Positions 8,634 through 16,716 of a stretch of DNA of 64,000 nt are shown here, in pieces. The notes under the pieces were generated by a model that saw only the letters and a list, made by a program, of their open reading frames with translations, made no database searches and had not been told where the DNA came from. The stretch is from Aeropyrum camini SY1 = JCM 12091. Lineage in GTDB: Archaea; Thermoproteota; Thermoprotei_A; Sulfolobales; Acidilobaceae. Position numbers and translations under genes: made by a program. The first letter of the stretch is position 1. Every line of letters starts with the position of its first letter. The stretch lies in assembly GCF_000591035.1 (NCBI RefSeq), contig NC_022521.1:1426001-1490000 (forward strand), in the 5' to 3' direction.

Positions 8634-9257
8634 ATGGCTGTGCTAAGGAAGACCGTGGAGGTGCCTGAGATACCTGTTGTTGATAGGGTCGAGCTTCCCG
8701 CGGACGAGACTGCTGTTATCGTAGTTGACATGCAGAACGACTTCGTAAAGCCTCAGGGCAAGCTCTTCGTCCCCACAGCGCCGGCCACCATAGAGCCTAT
8801 ACGGAGGCTGCTGGAGAAGGCCAGGTCCGCCGGCGTGAGGGTCTTCTACACCCAGGACACCCACTATGAAGGCGACCCCGAGTTCGAGATCTGGGGGGAG
8901 CATGTTAGATACGGCACCTGGGGCTGGAGGATAGTGGACGAGCTGAAGCCTGTCGAGGGCAGGGATATAGTGGTGATGAAGACCAGGTACGACGGCTTCT
9001 ACGGTACGATGCTGGACGACCTTCTGAGAGTCTATGGGATAAGGAGCCTGGTTGTTGTGGGTACTGTAGCGAACATATGTGTGCTCCACACGGCTGGCAG
9101 CGCCGCCCTCAGGTGGTACAAGGTGGTTGTGCCGCTCGACGGGATAAGCGCTCTCAACGACTTCGACTACCACGCCGCCCTTAGGCAGATAAGCTTCCTC
9201 TACCGCGGTACCCTTGTTAAGAGCGTAGACGGGATAGAGTTCAGGAGGAGCCGCTGA
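8634..9257 (+). CDS. Isochorismatase-family cysteine hydrolase (nicotinamidase-like)
   Basis: The family's catalytic triad is visible: Asp in VVDMQNDFV, Lys in VVMKTRYDGF, and Cys in VANICVLHTAG. Typical substrates are nicotinamide, isochorismate or N-carbamoyl compounds; the substrate here is not decidable, although the family placement is firm. ATG 8634 is chosen because GAGGTG lies seven bases ahead; an in-frame GTG at 8610 would put the promoter inside the gene. The 3' end overlaps the convergent CCG-domain gene by 17 bases. Confidence 0.88.
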   Translation: MAVLRKTVEVPEIPVVDRVELPADETAVIVVDMQNDFVKPQGKLFVPTAPATIEPIRRLLEKARSAGVRVFYTQDTHYEGDPEFEIWGEHVRYGTWGWRIVDELKPVEGRDIVVMKTRYDGFYGTMLDDLLRVYGIRSLVVVGTVANICVLHTAGSAALRWYKVVVPLDGISALNDFDYHAALRQISFLYRGTLVKSVDGIEFRRSR

Positions 9258-10194
9258 CGGGCTCTAGAGCCTCAGAGATGTCGAGGACCTCGACGCCCCT
9301 ACCCACAGCTGCGTCGCCAAGGTTAATCATACATATCGGGCATGCAACTACAATTTTTCTCGAAACGCTCTCCAGCTCCTCTAGCCTAGCCCTGGCTATC
9401 CTCTTCGCAAGCCTCGGCATCAAACCCTCCACAGGCCCGCCGCAGCAGTAGGTCATCCTCCCCGCCCTCGGGGGCTCTTTAAGCCTGAGGCCAGCCCTCT
9501 CGGCCACCCTCCTGGGCTCCCCTATGACATTCTCAAACCTCGCGTAGTAGCATGGGTCGTGTATCACGGCCTCCCCGATACTCGAGCCTAGCCTCACCCC
9601 GCCAGCCCTGTCGAGGACCTCCAGGTAGCTCTCGACCTCGAGGCTATAGCCGTCTACATACTTCGGCGCGACGGTCCTCATGATGTGAGTGGTGTGGGGG
9701 TCGATGGTCACAATCCTCTCAACACCAGACTCCCGCAGACGCCGGTAAACCCTGTTTATATGTTTCTCGAAGGAGGATTCGAGACCGTTTTCATATAGTA
9801 TGGCGCCGCTGTAGGCGTCGGCGTCGTACGGGTATGCCACCTCCAGCGGCCTGAGCATCCTGTAGATGCGGGATACGATGGACTCTGCCCTCCTAACCTC
9901 GCTACCCGGGGGCCTCACGGCAAGCCTAGCCAGCCCTGGCGGCACAACCTTAGAAGCCCTGAGCCCAACTTCCAGCAGCCCTATCGACTCGAGCCTCTCC
10001 ATTAACCGTACGGTAGCCCTTATATAGGGGGCGAGCTGGTACAGCCCCCCGGTGAACAGGTAGGCCCTACCCCTCCTGGGAGGCTTCTCGCCGCGGGCCC
10101 ACCTGTAGACGACGTCTCTAGGAGCTGGGACAGGGAGGCCAGTCTTCTCGACAACCGTCTTCATCAACGCGAGGTAGAGCTTCAGCCTGGCCAA
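9241..10194 (-). CDS. CCG-domain Fe-S oxidoreductase (HdrB/GlpC-like)
   Basis: Contains one full CCG domain: DPCYYARFEN, then GRMTYCCGGP and, about 50 residues on, VVACPICMINL. Family knowledge: such domains bind noncubane Fe-S clusters in heterodisulfide reductase HdrB, GlpC, LutA and succinate dehydrogenase SdhE. HdrB usually has two CCG repeats; the N-terminal half here (with YPYDADAYSGAILYENG) lacks the cysteines, so it is a half-degenerate version. TTG start. It is divergent from an acyl-CoA dehydrogenase gene, so it may pass electrons in fatty-acid oxidation; that is inference. 317 residues. Confidence 0.78.
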   Translation of the reverse strand: MARLKLYLALMKTVVEKTGLPVPAPRDVVYRWARGEKPPRRGRAYLFTGGLYQLAPYIRATVRLMERLESIGLLEVGLRASKVVPPGLARLAVRPPGSEVRRAESIVSRIYRMLRPLEVAYPYDADAYSGAILYENGLESSFEKHINRVYRRLRESGVERIVTIDPHTTHIMRTVAPKYVDGYSLEVESYLEVLDRAGGVRLGSSIGEAVIHDPCYYARFENVIGEPRRVAERAGLRLKEPPRAGRMTYCCGGPVEGLMPRLAKRIARARLEELESVSRKIVVACPICMINLGDAAVGRGVEVLDISEALEPVSGSS

Positions 10195-10319
10195 CTCAGC
10201 CCAAGCCCCCCCCGTACCCCGGCTACACTATAGCTCTTCACGGCTTCGCTTTAATTCTTCGACGCCTGGGAAATATAGAGTTTTATACAGTATTTTATAG
10301 GGCCGGAGGTGTACGCGTC

Positions 10320-11537
10320 GTGGACTTCTCCCTAGGTCCCGATTTAGAGCTGTTCAGGGAGAGCCTCAGGAGGGGGCTCGAGAAGCTGTTGGGCGGCGGC
10401 AGGTGGGTGGAGATAGATGAGGCTGGAGTTCTCCCTGCGGAGACTATAAGGGGGCTCGGGAGCCTGGGTGTCCTCGCGCTTGTTTGCCCGGAGGACCTCG
10501 GGGGGCAGGGCGGCGGGTGGCTTGAGGCTGCTATAGCCGCCGAGGAGGTAGGCTACCACGACCCCAGCATGTCAACCGCCGTCTACACTCTACTTAACAA
10601 CGCATGGCCCTTCATACTCTCCCGCCACGGGAACCCTGATGTGGCTGGGGGTATAGTTGAGAGGGTTGCTAGGGGGGAGATGTTCTTCGGGATAGCCTCC
10701 ACCGAGCCCAGTGGTGGCAGCGATGTAGCCGGGATAAAGACGCGGGCGGAGAGGGATGGAGACTCGTATAGGGTGTACGGCGAGAAGATACTCATTAGCG
10801 GCGTCAGGGAGGCGTTGGAGACCCTAGACTACGGGGGCTGGCTCCTCCTAGCCAGGACGGGCGGTGAAGGCCACAGGGGGCTCTCCGCCTTCGCATTCAC
10901 AGGAAAATGGGGTGGCCGCCTGGCAGACGGCCTTGAGTACAGTATCCTCGACACGATCGGGAGACACGGCATATCAACGGGCATACTAAGGCTCGACGGG
11001 GTGGAGGTGCCCGGCTCGAGGCTCGTGGGCGGAGAGGGGAGGGGGTTCTATGTTGCTATGGAGGGCTTCCCCCTTGCTAGGATACTCGTGGCGGCCGCGA
11101 ACATCGGGGCCGCCAAATGGGCTCTTGAGAGGGCTGTCGAGTGGTCTAGGGAGAGGAGGCTCTTCGGGGGAAGGCCTATAGCGTCTTTCCAGGGCGTCAG
11201 CTTCTCCATAGCTGAGGCGTTCGCAGAGCTTGAGGCGGCGAGGCTCCTCGTCTACAGGGCCGCCTGGACGGCGGACAGGTATGTCAGGGGTGAGGCGTCT
11301 AGGGAGGAGCTTAACCTCTACAGCGCGTCGGCCAAGCTGAAGGCGGTGGACACGGCGTTCTCGATATTCCAGGCCACCATGAAGATAATAGGTGGCATAA
11401 GCTTCACTAAGGAGGTGGACGTACACAGGGGCCTGCTAGGCACCCTTTCATACCTCGTGGGGGCGGAGGGAGCCCAGAACATAATGAAGTATATCATAGC
11501 GAGGGACCTGATAGGCAGGGAGTATGTGAAGCTCTAG
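10320..11537 (+). CDS. Acyl-CoA dehydrogenase family protein
   Basis: FAD-dependent alpha-beta desaturation of acyl-CoA. Family segments seen in order: LVCPEDLGGQGG near 60, GIASTEPSGGSDVAGIKT (flavin-binding) near 123, the central beta-barrel with GLSAFAF, and the C-terminal helical domain with RRLFGGRPIASFQ and IIGGISFTKEVDVHRGLL. 405 residues. The GTG start has GGAGGTG eight bases ahead and an AT-rich promoter (TTTTATACAG) further up. The stop overlaps the NfeD gene's stop by four bases. Likely redox partner: the ETF pair at 43.8-45.8 kb. Confidence 0.92.
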   Translation: MDFSLGPDLELFRESLRRGLEKLLGGGRWVEIDEAGVLPAETIRGLGSLGVLALVCPEDLGGQGGGWLEAAIAAEEVGYHDPSMSTAVYTLLNNAWPFILSRHGNPDVAGGIVERVARGEMFFGIASTEPSGGSDVAGIKTRAERDGDSYRVYGEKILISGVREALETLDYGGWLLLARTGGEGHRGLSAFAFTGKWGGRLADGLEYSILDTIGRHGISTGILRLDGVEVPGSRLVGGEGRGFYVAMEGFPLARILVAAANIGAAKWALERAVEWSRERRLFGGRPIASFQGVSFSIAEAFAELEAARLLVYRAAWTADRYVRGEASREELNLYSASAKLKAVDTAFSIFQATMKIIGGISFTKEVDVHRGLLGTLSYLVGAEGAQNIMKYIIARDLIGREYVKL

Positions 11538-11926
11538 CCCTCCTCCGGCTCCACCAGGAGTACGAGGCCCCGGGCACCCCTGACAACCACTGTATCACCA
11601 GGCTTCACGGAACCCCTGAGAAGGGTCCCCCTCCAGAGCTCCCCCTCAACCTCAACCAGCAGCCTTCCTCCCTCCCTCACCTCTACAACCCTCCCCCTGG
11701 AGCCGGCCAGGGCGTCCACCCCCACCCGGGGCCTCCTGGCCATAGCCTCCACAGCTTTGGCCGCAGCCACGGCTAGGAAGATGGCGACGGGTGAGACCAT
11801 GACCGCCGCCTCAACTGGTGAGAGCAGCCCTAGCCTCCCGGCTAGGTAGGCGGCGCCCCCTACAACAAGCAGTATCACAGCCGCCTCGTCCAGAAGGGCA
11901 AGAAGCAGGACGAGCCTTCCAGCCAA
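11534..11926 (-). CDS. Small NfeD-like membrane protein
   Basis: Two hydrophobic segments (about residues 5-30 and 38-62) are followed by a soluble beta-rich part GSRGRVVEVREGGRLLVEVE with WRGTLLRGSVKPGDTVVVRG, which matches the OB-fold C-terminus of NfeD proteins. NfeD proteins work next to stomatin/SPFH proteins and a ClpP-like protease in membrane quality control, but neither partner is adjacent here. TTG start close to the predicted transcription start of the mirrored promoter at 11944-11979. Confidence 0.75.
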   Translation of the reverse strand: MAGRLVLLLALLDEAAVILLVVGGAAYLAGRLGLLSPVEAAVMVSPVAIFLAVAAAKAVEAMARRPRVGVDALAGSRGRVVEVREGGRLLVEVEGELWRGTLLRGSVKPGDTVVVRGARGLVLLVEPEEG

Positions 11927-11943
11927 CCCTTCAGGCCCCAGGG

Positions 11944-11979
11944 CAATATCTAGTAGGCCTCGGCGGCTGTTAGATATTG
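11944..11979. promoter_or_regulatory. Mirror-image divergent promoter
   Basis: CAATATCTA (11944-11952) and TAGATATTG (11971-11979) form a perfect 9-bp inverted repeat with an 18-base spacer. Each arm can act as TATA box: the left arm sits about 24 bases before the NfeD start (11926, minus) and the right arm about 28 bases before the start at 12003 (plus), both fitting leaderless mRNAs. Confidence 0.55.
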
Positions 11980-12002
11980 TGGAGCCAGGGTGTTAGGGGG
12001 TT

Positions 12003-12683
12003 TTGAAGAGGCAGGAGCTGAGGACTACGGAGGCGTCGAGGCTGGTTGCGGTGGTGGCAGCCGTAGTCAGGGCTGTCGAGGAGTACAATGAAGACTACGA
12101 CCCCGATGCTGTCCGGGTTTCCCAGCCTAGACGCAGGGGCGGGGATGTTCTGGTGGAGGTTGAGGCGCCAGGCAACTCCCTCGGGGAGTATTCGTGGGAG
12201 CTCGACGACGGCTCCAGGGTGTTGGTGGCCCCGGGCATTGGTGTGGAGAGGCTCTCCACAGTGCTCCGAGGCCTCCCCAGGGAGGTGTGGAGGCTTGAGG
12301 GGCGGCTTCTCAGGAGCCTCGCCAGGGAGACCACGAGGAGCGGTATAGAGTATATACTAGTGTACCTGGTTGACGGGAGGGTGGTGCTGCTGGAGGGGGA
12401 GGAGTACAGGGTTTCCATACCTGGCCTTGGAGACTCGGCGGCCGCCGCAGTCCACACCCACCCCAGCGGCTCATGCGCCCTCTCTAGGGCTGATGTGGTG
12501 AGCGGGCTCGACCTTATGGTGAATGGCGGGCTTTTTGAGTCAGCGGCCACCCCGGAGTGCATGGTCTACATGCTCAGGATAGGCCTAGTCTCCGAGGACG
12601 ACTATATAAAGCTGTGGACGGTGAAGAAGGGCGTTATCCCCCCTCTCAGGCTAAACACCATAGAGGTGGGTGTGGTGGCTTGA
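12003..12683 (+). CDS. JAMM/MPN-motif protein (putative metalloprotease/isopeptidase)
   Basis: Not a protein I recognise by name, but residues 151-164 read HTHPSGSCALSRAD, an exact JAMM signature (H-x-H, seven residues, S, two residues, D). Proteins with this motif are zinc isopeptidases or related hydrolases (archaeal JAMM1/SAMP-specific proteases, RadC, Rpn11 family). The preceding strand-rich part, YILVYLVDGRVVLLEGEEYRV, looks like the MPN core and holds candidate catalytic glutamates. The first 100 residues are a distinct unknown domain. TTG start, leaderless. It heads a three-gene operon with an HD hydrolase (TTGA overlap) and an unknown protein. Confidence 0.7.
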   Translation: MKRQELRTTEASRLVAVVAAVVRAVEEYNEDYDPDAVRVSQPRRRGGDVLVEVEAPGNSLGEYSWELDDGSRVLVAPGIGVERLSTVLRGLPREVWRLEGRLLRSLARETTRSGIEYILVYLVDGRVVLLEGEEYRVSIPGLGDSAAAAVHTHPSGSCALSRADVVSGLDLMVNGGLFESAATPECMVYMLRIGLVSEDDYIKLWTVKKGVIPPLRLNTIEVGVVA

Positions 12684-13237
12684 AGACCCTGGGAGATGTT
12701 CTCGAGGCTCTCTCCAGCTTATCCAGGACCGGCTGGATGCTTAGAGGCGTCCCACACCAGCTGGCGGAGACGGTTGCGGAGCACCTCTTCGCCGCCGCGG
12801 TTATAGCGGGTGAGATGGCGTGGATGGCCAGGTCCCAGGGCCTCCCCGTCAACCCTGAAAGGGCTGTGGCCATAGCCCTATACCACGACATGGCGGAGAG
12901 CGTGATAGGCGATATATCCAGGAGGGCCGGGCTCTCGAGGGAGAAGAGGGATGCCGAAGCGAGGGCCTTCGCCGCCCTCCCGGTGAGTGAGGAGGCTAAG
13001 AAGCTGTACAGGGAGTTTGAGGAGGCCTCAACCCTGGAGGCGAGGATAGCCAGGGTGGCCGAGCTGCTTGCCACGTTCTGGAGGTCATGCGTGTACGTGA
13101 GAACAGGGTTTAGGGCGGGCGACATAGGCCGGGGCAGCCTCGAGGAGGCCATGGCCCTCGCCCGGAGTTGGGGGCTTCTGGAGCATGTTGAGAGACTCGT
13201 CCACATGCTGGGGGGTGAGGGGTGTTTGGAGGGTTGA
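12680..13237 (+). CDS. HD-domain phosphohydrolase (YfbR/HDDC2-like)
   Basis: The HD-domain metal ligands are visible: His in LAETVAEHLFAA, the His-Asp pair in LYHDMAESVIGDI, and a later Asp in the helical C-terminal half. This pattern fits 5'-deoxynucleotidases of the YfbR/HDDC2 group. 185 residues from the TTG at 12680, which overlaps the TGA stop of the JAMM gene; the frame extends further upstream but that part overlaps the JAMM gene and has no HD homology. It lies between the JAMM gene and an unknown gene and is joined to the latter by the same TTGA overlap. Confidence 0.82.
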   Translation: MKTLGDVLEALSSLSRTGWMLRGVPHQLAETVAEHLFAAAVIAGEMAWMARSQGLPVNPERAVAIALYHDMAESVIGDISRRAGLSREKRDAEARAFAALPVSEEAKKLYREFEEASTLEARIARVAELLATFWRSCVYVRTGFRAGDIGRGSLEEAMALARSWGLLEHVERLVHMLGGEGCLEG

Positions 13238-13830
13238 CAAGGGTTTCACTACCCTACTACGAGTATAGCATGGGAAGGGGGCGGGGTAGCCTGTTCCTGG
13301 AGGCCCACCTATCCCGCCACCTCCATCCGGAGGAGATCTGCCTCCTCGCGTCCAGGAGGCCTGTCTGGCTGGAGGAGAGGCCGTCCGGCGTGGCCGCGGC
13401 CCCGTGGGGCAGCCCCGGCGAGGTCCTCAGGCATTATATAGAGCGGGCGACACTCCTCCTCTCAGAGCCGCCTCCACCACCCGGAAGGGTTTGGAGGTGG
13501 ATGCTGAGGAGGCTTGGCCAGGAGCTAAACAGGCTGATAGCGGGGGGCTTGGTGGGCCCTCCTGTGGAGCCCGAGGTTAGGGAGGAGGCTAGGAGGGCAA
13601 GGCTGGCCAGGAGGCTCTGCAAGGACGTGCTCGGCGAGGTAATCTCCGGCCGCCTACAGCCGATACACCGGGGCTTGAGGTGGAGGGTAGTGGAGGTCCG
13701 CCCAACACCCGGGGGCACCAGGGTTTCAAGGCCGGGGGGTGGGAGCGATAGGATACTGGAGTGGCTCGCCTCCAGGAACCCGGGCCTCAGGTCCTCGCTG
13801 GAGGCCCTAGCGGCCGAGGGCGAAGTCTAG
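13234..13830 (+). CDS. Hypothetical protein, third gene of the JAMM/HD operon
   Basis: I do not recognise this protein. It is Arg/Leu/Pro-rich, about 198 residues, probably mostly helical, with a basic patch REEARRARLARRLC in the middle and a final charged helix. I chose the TTG at 13234 because it overlaps the HD gene's TGA as TTGA, the same joint as between the two genes upstream; a GTG at 13222 is the alternative. Its 3' end overlaps the convergent alpha/beta hydrolase gene by 24 bases. Operon position suggests a role with the JAMM and HD proteins, nothing more. Confidence 0.6.
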   Translation: MTRVSLPYYEYSMGRGRGSLFLEAHLSRHLHPEEICLLASRRPVWLEERPSGVAAAPWGSPGEVLRHYIERATLLLSEPPPPPGRVWRWMLRRLGQELNRLIAGGLVGPPVEPEVREEARRARLARRLCKDVLGEVISGRLQPIHRGLRWRVVEVRPTPGGTRVSRPGGGSDRILEWLASRNPGLRSSLEALAAEGEV

Positions 13831-14637
13831 GTGTGTCCTCAGGTCTTCGGCGAGCCTAGAGGCAGCCTCGAGATGGACAAGGTGGCCCGCCCCCTCTACG
13901 ACGACTATCCTCCCCCGCGGGCCTAGTATGCGGCGAGCCTCCTCGAGCAGACTGGCGGCCAGGGGGTCTCTGGAGCCCACCACAACGGTGGTGGGCGCCT
14001 CTGTTGTAAGCCTCCTGAATGCCTGGCTGTAGTCGCGGCCAGCCAGCTCCTCGACTATGCTCGCGTAGACCCGGGGGCCTAGGCTCTCTAGGAGCTTTAG
14101 GGCGGCCTGGTAGGCGGCCTCCCTGTTAACCCCCCGGTATACGGCTACAGCTATAGCCCTCGCCGCCTCCTCAGCACCCTTCTCCCTGGCCAGCCTTGCC
14201 CTAGCCCTCATCCCCTCGGGGTCCGCAGGCCTGTGCAGCGCCCCAACCATGATTGCGCTCTGAAAACCCCTCCCCGGCTTCAGGAGGCCCTTGTCCACGG
14301 CCTCAAGCACCACAAACCCCCCGAGGCTGAAGCCCATTAGGTGTACCCTGCCGACCCCCTCCTGCTTGACAAGGGCTTCCAGGTCCATAGCCATAGCCCC
14401 TAGGGACACACCGCCGCTCCCCGGCCTGCTCCCCCCGTGGCCCCTAAGGTCGGGGATAACAACCCTAACCCCTAGACTCGCCGCTAGCCTTCCAGTGTAG
14501 AGCCAGACCCTACCGTTCTCCCCTAGGCCGTGGAGGATGAACAGGGTGTCACCGCCCCCTGTCGGGGGGGATAGGGTTATGTAGGCTGTGGTGCCCCCGT
14601 CCCACGAGGTGAGGCTCAGCCTCTCCTCGGAAGCCAC
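13807..14637 (-). CDS. Alpha/beta hydrolase
   Basis: All catalytic elements of the fold are seen: the oxyanion segment LFILHGLGENGRVW, the nucleophile elbow GFSLGG, the acid in VVGSRDPLAAS and the histidine in VEGAGHLVHLE close to the C-terminus. 276 residues with a lid region between. The substrate (ester, lactone, peptide) cannot be deduced. It lies 27 bases downstream of the NnrD/E gene on the same strand and may be co-transcribed. Confidence 0.88.
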   Translation of the reverse strand: MASEERLSLTSWDGGTTAYITLSPPTGGGDTLFILHGLGENGRVWLYTGRLAASLGVRVVIPDLRGHGGSRPGSGGVSLGAMAMDLEALVKQEGVGRVHLMGFSLGGFVVLEAVDKGLLKPGRGFQSAIMVGALHRPADPEGMRARARLAREKGAEEAARAIAVAVYRGVNREAAYQAALKLLESLGPRVYASIVEELAGRDYSQAFRRLTTEAPTTVVVGSRDPLAASLLEEARRILGPRGRIVVVEGAGHLVHLEAASRLAEDLRTHLDFALGR

Positions 14638-14664
14638 CTCGGCGCACCCCCAGGCCTCCAGCGG

Positions 14665-16164
14665 CTACGTTCCGCGGCCTGCTGCAACCCTCTTCACAGC
14701 CTCAACTAGCCTTGCGGGATGCACCATCCCCTCCTCAGCCACTAGAACCTCGCCAGCCCTTCCCACCGTGTATAGGGCTGCCGCGGCGGTGTTTAGGGGG
14801 TCTGGGGGGAGGCCTAGAGCCCTCCTCCTGGCGAGGAACCCTGCTATAACACCCGCCAGCACGTCGCCAGTGCCTCCGACACTCATCTCCGGAGCCCCCC
14901 ATGGCGACTCCCTGCACCTACCCTCGGGCGTGCAGACCGCGTCCACCGGGGCCTTGACAACGGTGGTGGCGCCGTACCGGGCTGCTATCTCCCGGGCAGC
15001 CTTTAGGGGCGGGAGGTCCTCGCCCCCTAGGAGCAGCTTGGCCTCCCCCCTGTGGGGGGTTAGCACCGCCTCCCCCCAGAGACTGCCCCCTCTTCTGGCC
15101 AGTGTTTTGAGGCCGTCGGCGTCAACAACGACGGGCACACCCCTTTCCCTCGAGGCGGCGAGGACCTGCATCAGCAACTCCTCGCCCTCTCCCCCCATCC
15201 CCGGCCCTGCCACCACCGAGTGGACCCTCTCAACCGTCATCACCGCATCCTCCAGCCTCCGCGGCACTATCTCGGGCCTGGCTAGCGCGGCCTCCCTGGA
15301 GAAGGGGGAGGCCAGGTAGACTAGGTCGACGCCGGCGGCGTAGGCGGCAAGGGCGGCTAGGATGGGGGCGCCTACGTACTCGCTGCTGCCACCCACGACT
15401 AGAACCCTCCCTCCTACGCCCTTGTGGGCGTCCCTCGGCCTCCTGGGTATCCTGGCGGCCAGGTCTCCGGGGCCTGCATAGTGCTCAGCCCCCCAGGGTA
15501 TGCCTATCTCGGCGGTGAGGACCTCGCCAGCGTAGAGTGGAGCGGAGCCTTTGAAGAGCCCCTTCTTTGGCCTGTGCATCGACACCGTGTAGTCTGACCT
15601 CACAGCACCCTCTACAGCCTCCCCCGTGTCGGGGTCTACCCCCGTGGGGACGTCAACCGAGGCTTTCAACCCCGCAGACCGGTTGTAGGCTTCTGCAGCC
15701 GCCTTCACACCGCCTCTGAGGCCGCCCTTGACGCCTATGCCTAGGAGCGCGTCTACCACGGCGTCCACACCCCCGAGGTCTAGCCAGCCAGGGGAGCCTG
15801 GCTCGAGCACCGGCACGCCGCTCGCCCTAAGCCCTCTGAGCATAGTTCTCGCAGCCGGGTGCGACACCTCGCCGCTGGGGTGTGAGAGGTGGACCTCAAC
15901 CCTAGCCCCACGGGCGGCAAGCCTCCTGGCCGCTGCAACACCGTCTCCACCGTTCCCCCCTTTGCCGGCGAGGATAACCACCCTCGCCCCCCGGGCTCCC
16001 CCTAGTAGGCATTCGACTAGACTGGCCACAGCGTTTCCAGCGTTCTCCATGAGAAGCTCGATGGAGACCCCTAGGTGCTCGGCGTTTATCTCATACGCCC
16101 TCATATCCTCGGTGGAGATAGCGTCCTCAGGCCTAGCCTCTCCAACCCCGGGGCACAGGACCAA
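14665..16164 (-). CDS. nnrDE: Bifunctional NAD(P)HX epimerase/dehydratase
   Basis: Repairs hydrated NADH/NADPH. The N-terminal half is the epimerase (YjeF_N) with LLMENAGNAVA and VILAGKGGNGGDGVAAARRL; the C-terminal half is the ADP/ATP-dependent dehydratase (carbohydrate-kinase-like) with VVGGSSEYVGAPILAA, GPGMGG, TPHRGEAKLLL and the SVGGTGDVLAGVIAGF signature. 499 residues, normal for the fused form. The start is uncertain by about ten residues. Confidence 0.93.
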   Translation of the reverse strand: MVLCPGVGEARPEDAISTEDMRAYEINAEHLGVSIELLMENAGNAVASLVECLLGGARGARVVILAGKGGNGGDGVAAARRLAARGARVEVHLSHPSGEVSHPAARTMLRGLRASGVPVLEPGSPGWLDLGGVDAVVDALLGIGVKGGLRGGVKAAAEAYNRSAGLKASVDVPTGVDPDTGEAVEGAVRSDYTVSMHRPKKGLFKGSAPLYAGEVLTAEIGIPWGAEHYAGPGDLAARIPRRPRDAHKGVGGRVLVVGGSSEYVGAPILAALAAYAAGVDLVYLASPFSREAALARPEIVPRRLEDAVMTVERVHSVVAGPGMGGEGEELLMQVLAASRERGVPVVVDADGLKTLARRGGSLWGEAVLTPHRGEAKLLLGGEDLPPLKAAREIAARYGATTVVKAPVDAVCTPEGRCRESPWGAPEMSVGGTGDVLAGVIAGFLARRRALGLPPDPLNTAAAALYTVGRAGEVLVAEEGMVHPARLVEAVKRVAAGRGT

Positions 16165-16227
16165 GCACGGGCACCCCTGGAGGGTTGGTTTGGGCGCCGG
16201 GCCATAATATAGTAGGGCCTCTACCAG

Positions 16228-16716
16228 CTACAGGGCGTCCCACCAGTCGGCCTCCAGCCTGGCCTCCGAGGACCTGTAGTAGACGGTCGGCACCCCCCTC
16301 CGGCGGAGCCTCCTCCTCAGGCTCCTGTCGCTGGTGGCGACGTAAACCCTGGCTCCCACCGTCTTGAGCCTCTCGGCGGCCTCCTCGAGGCTGTCGTCGG
16401 CGTCTCTGCTCTCGGTCTCGAGGACCTCTACCCCCATCTGCCTGAGGAGCCTGAGGGCGGTCTGCGCCCTCCTACCCAGGAGCCTTTTCCCGTGTGCACC
16501 CGCGAGCCTCTCCAGCTCTGCCACCACCGCTGATGTGGTGGCCGGGGTGAAGCGGGAGTTTATCGCCTCCAAAATCATGCTGGGGGCTATGGCGCCTGAG
16601 GCCATTAGGATGAGTGTGTTCGAGTCTAGGAGGACAACTACTTTACCAGGCCCCAGCCTATGAGCCTCCACCTCCCCATTATCCTCCTGCTCAGGGCGAC
16701 CCTCGCCTTCGGCCAT
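16228..16716 (-). CDS. PIN-domain protein downstream of aIF2 gamma (FCF1/UTP24-like)
   Basis: PIN nuclease fold: [15 protein letters not shown] (first Asp), [10 protein letters not shown] (Glu), [13 protein letters not shown] and [13 protein letters not shown] (later Asp). Proteins of this type next to aIF2 gamma are common in archaea and resemble the rRNA-processing nuclease FCF1/UTP24; that neighbourhood is family knowledge. The frame as listed overlaps the aIF2 gamma gene by 79 bases; a GTG at 16671 would shorten the overlap to 34 bases and remove an unlikely Glu-rich N-terminus. No antitoxin gene is adjacent, arguing against a VapC toxin. Confidence 0.82.
   Translation of the reverse strand: MAEGEGRPEQEDNGEVEAHRLGPGKVVVLLDSNTLILMASGAIAPSMILEAINSRFTPATTSAVVAELERLAGAHGKRLLGRRAQTALRLLRQMGVEVLETESRDADDSLEEAAERLKTVGARVYVATSDRSLRRRLRRRGVPTVYYRSSEARLEADWWDAL

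Noticed and set aside
16228-16716. PIN protein as a VapC toxin
   Set aside because: There is no antitoxin gene next to it, and the position after aIF2 gamma fits the housekeeping FCF1-like group.
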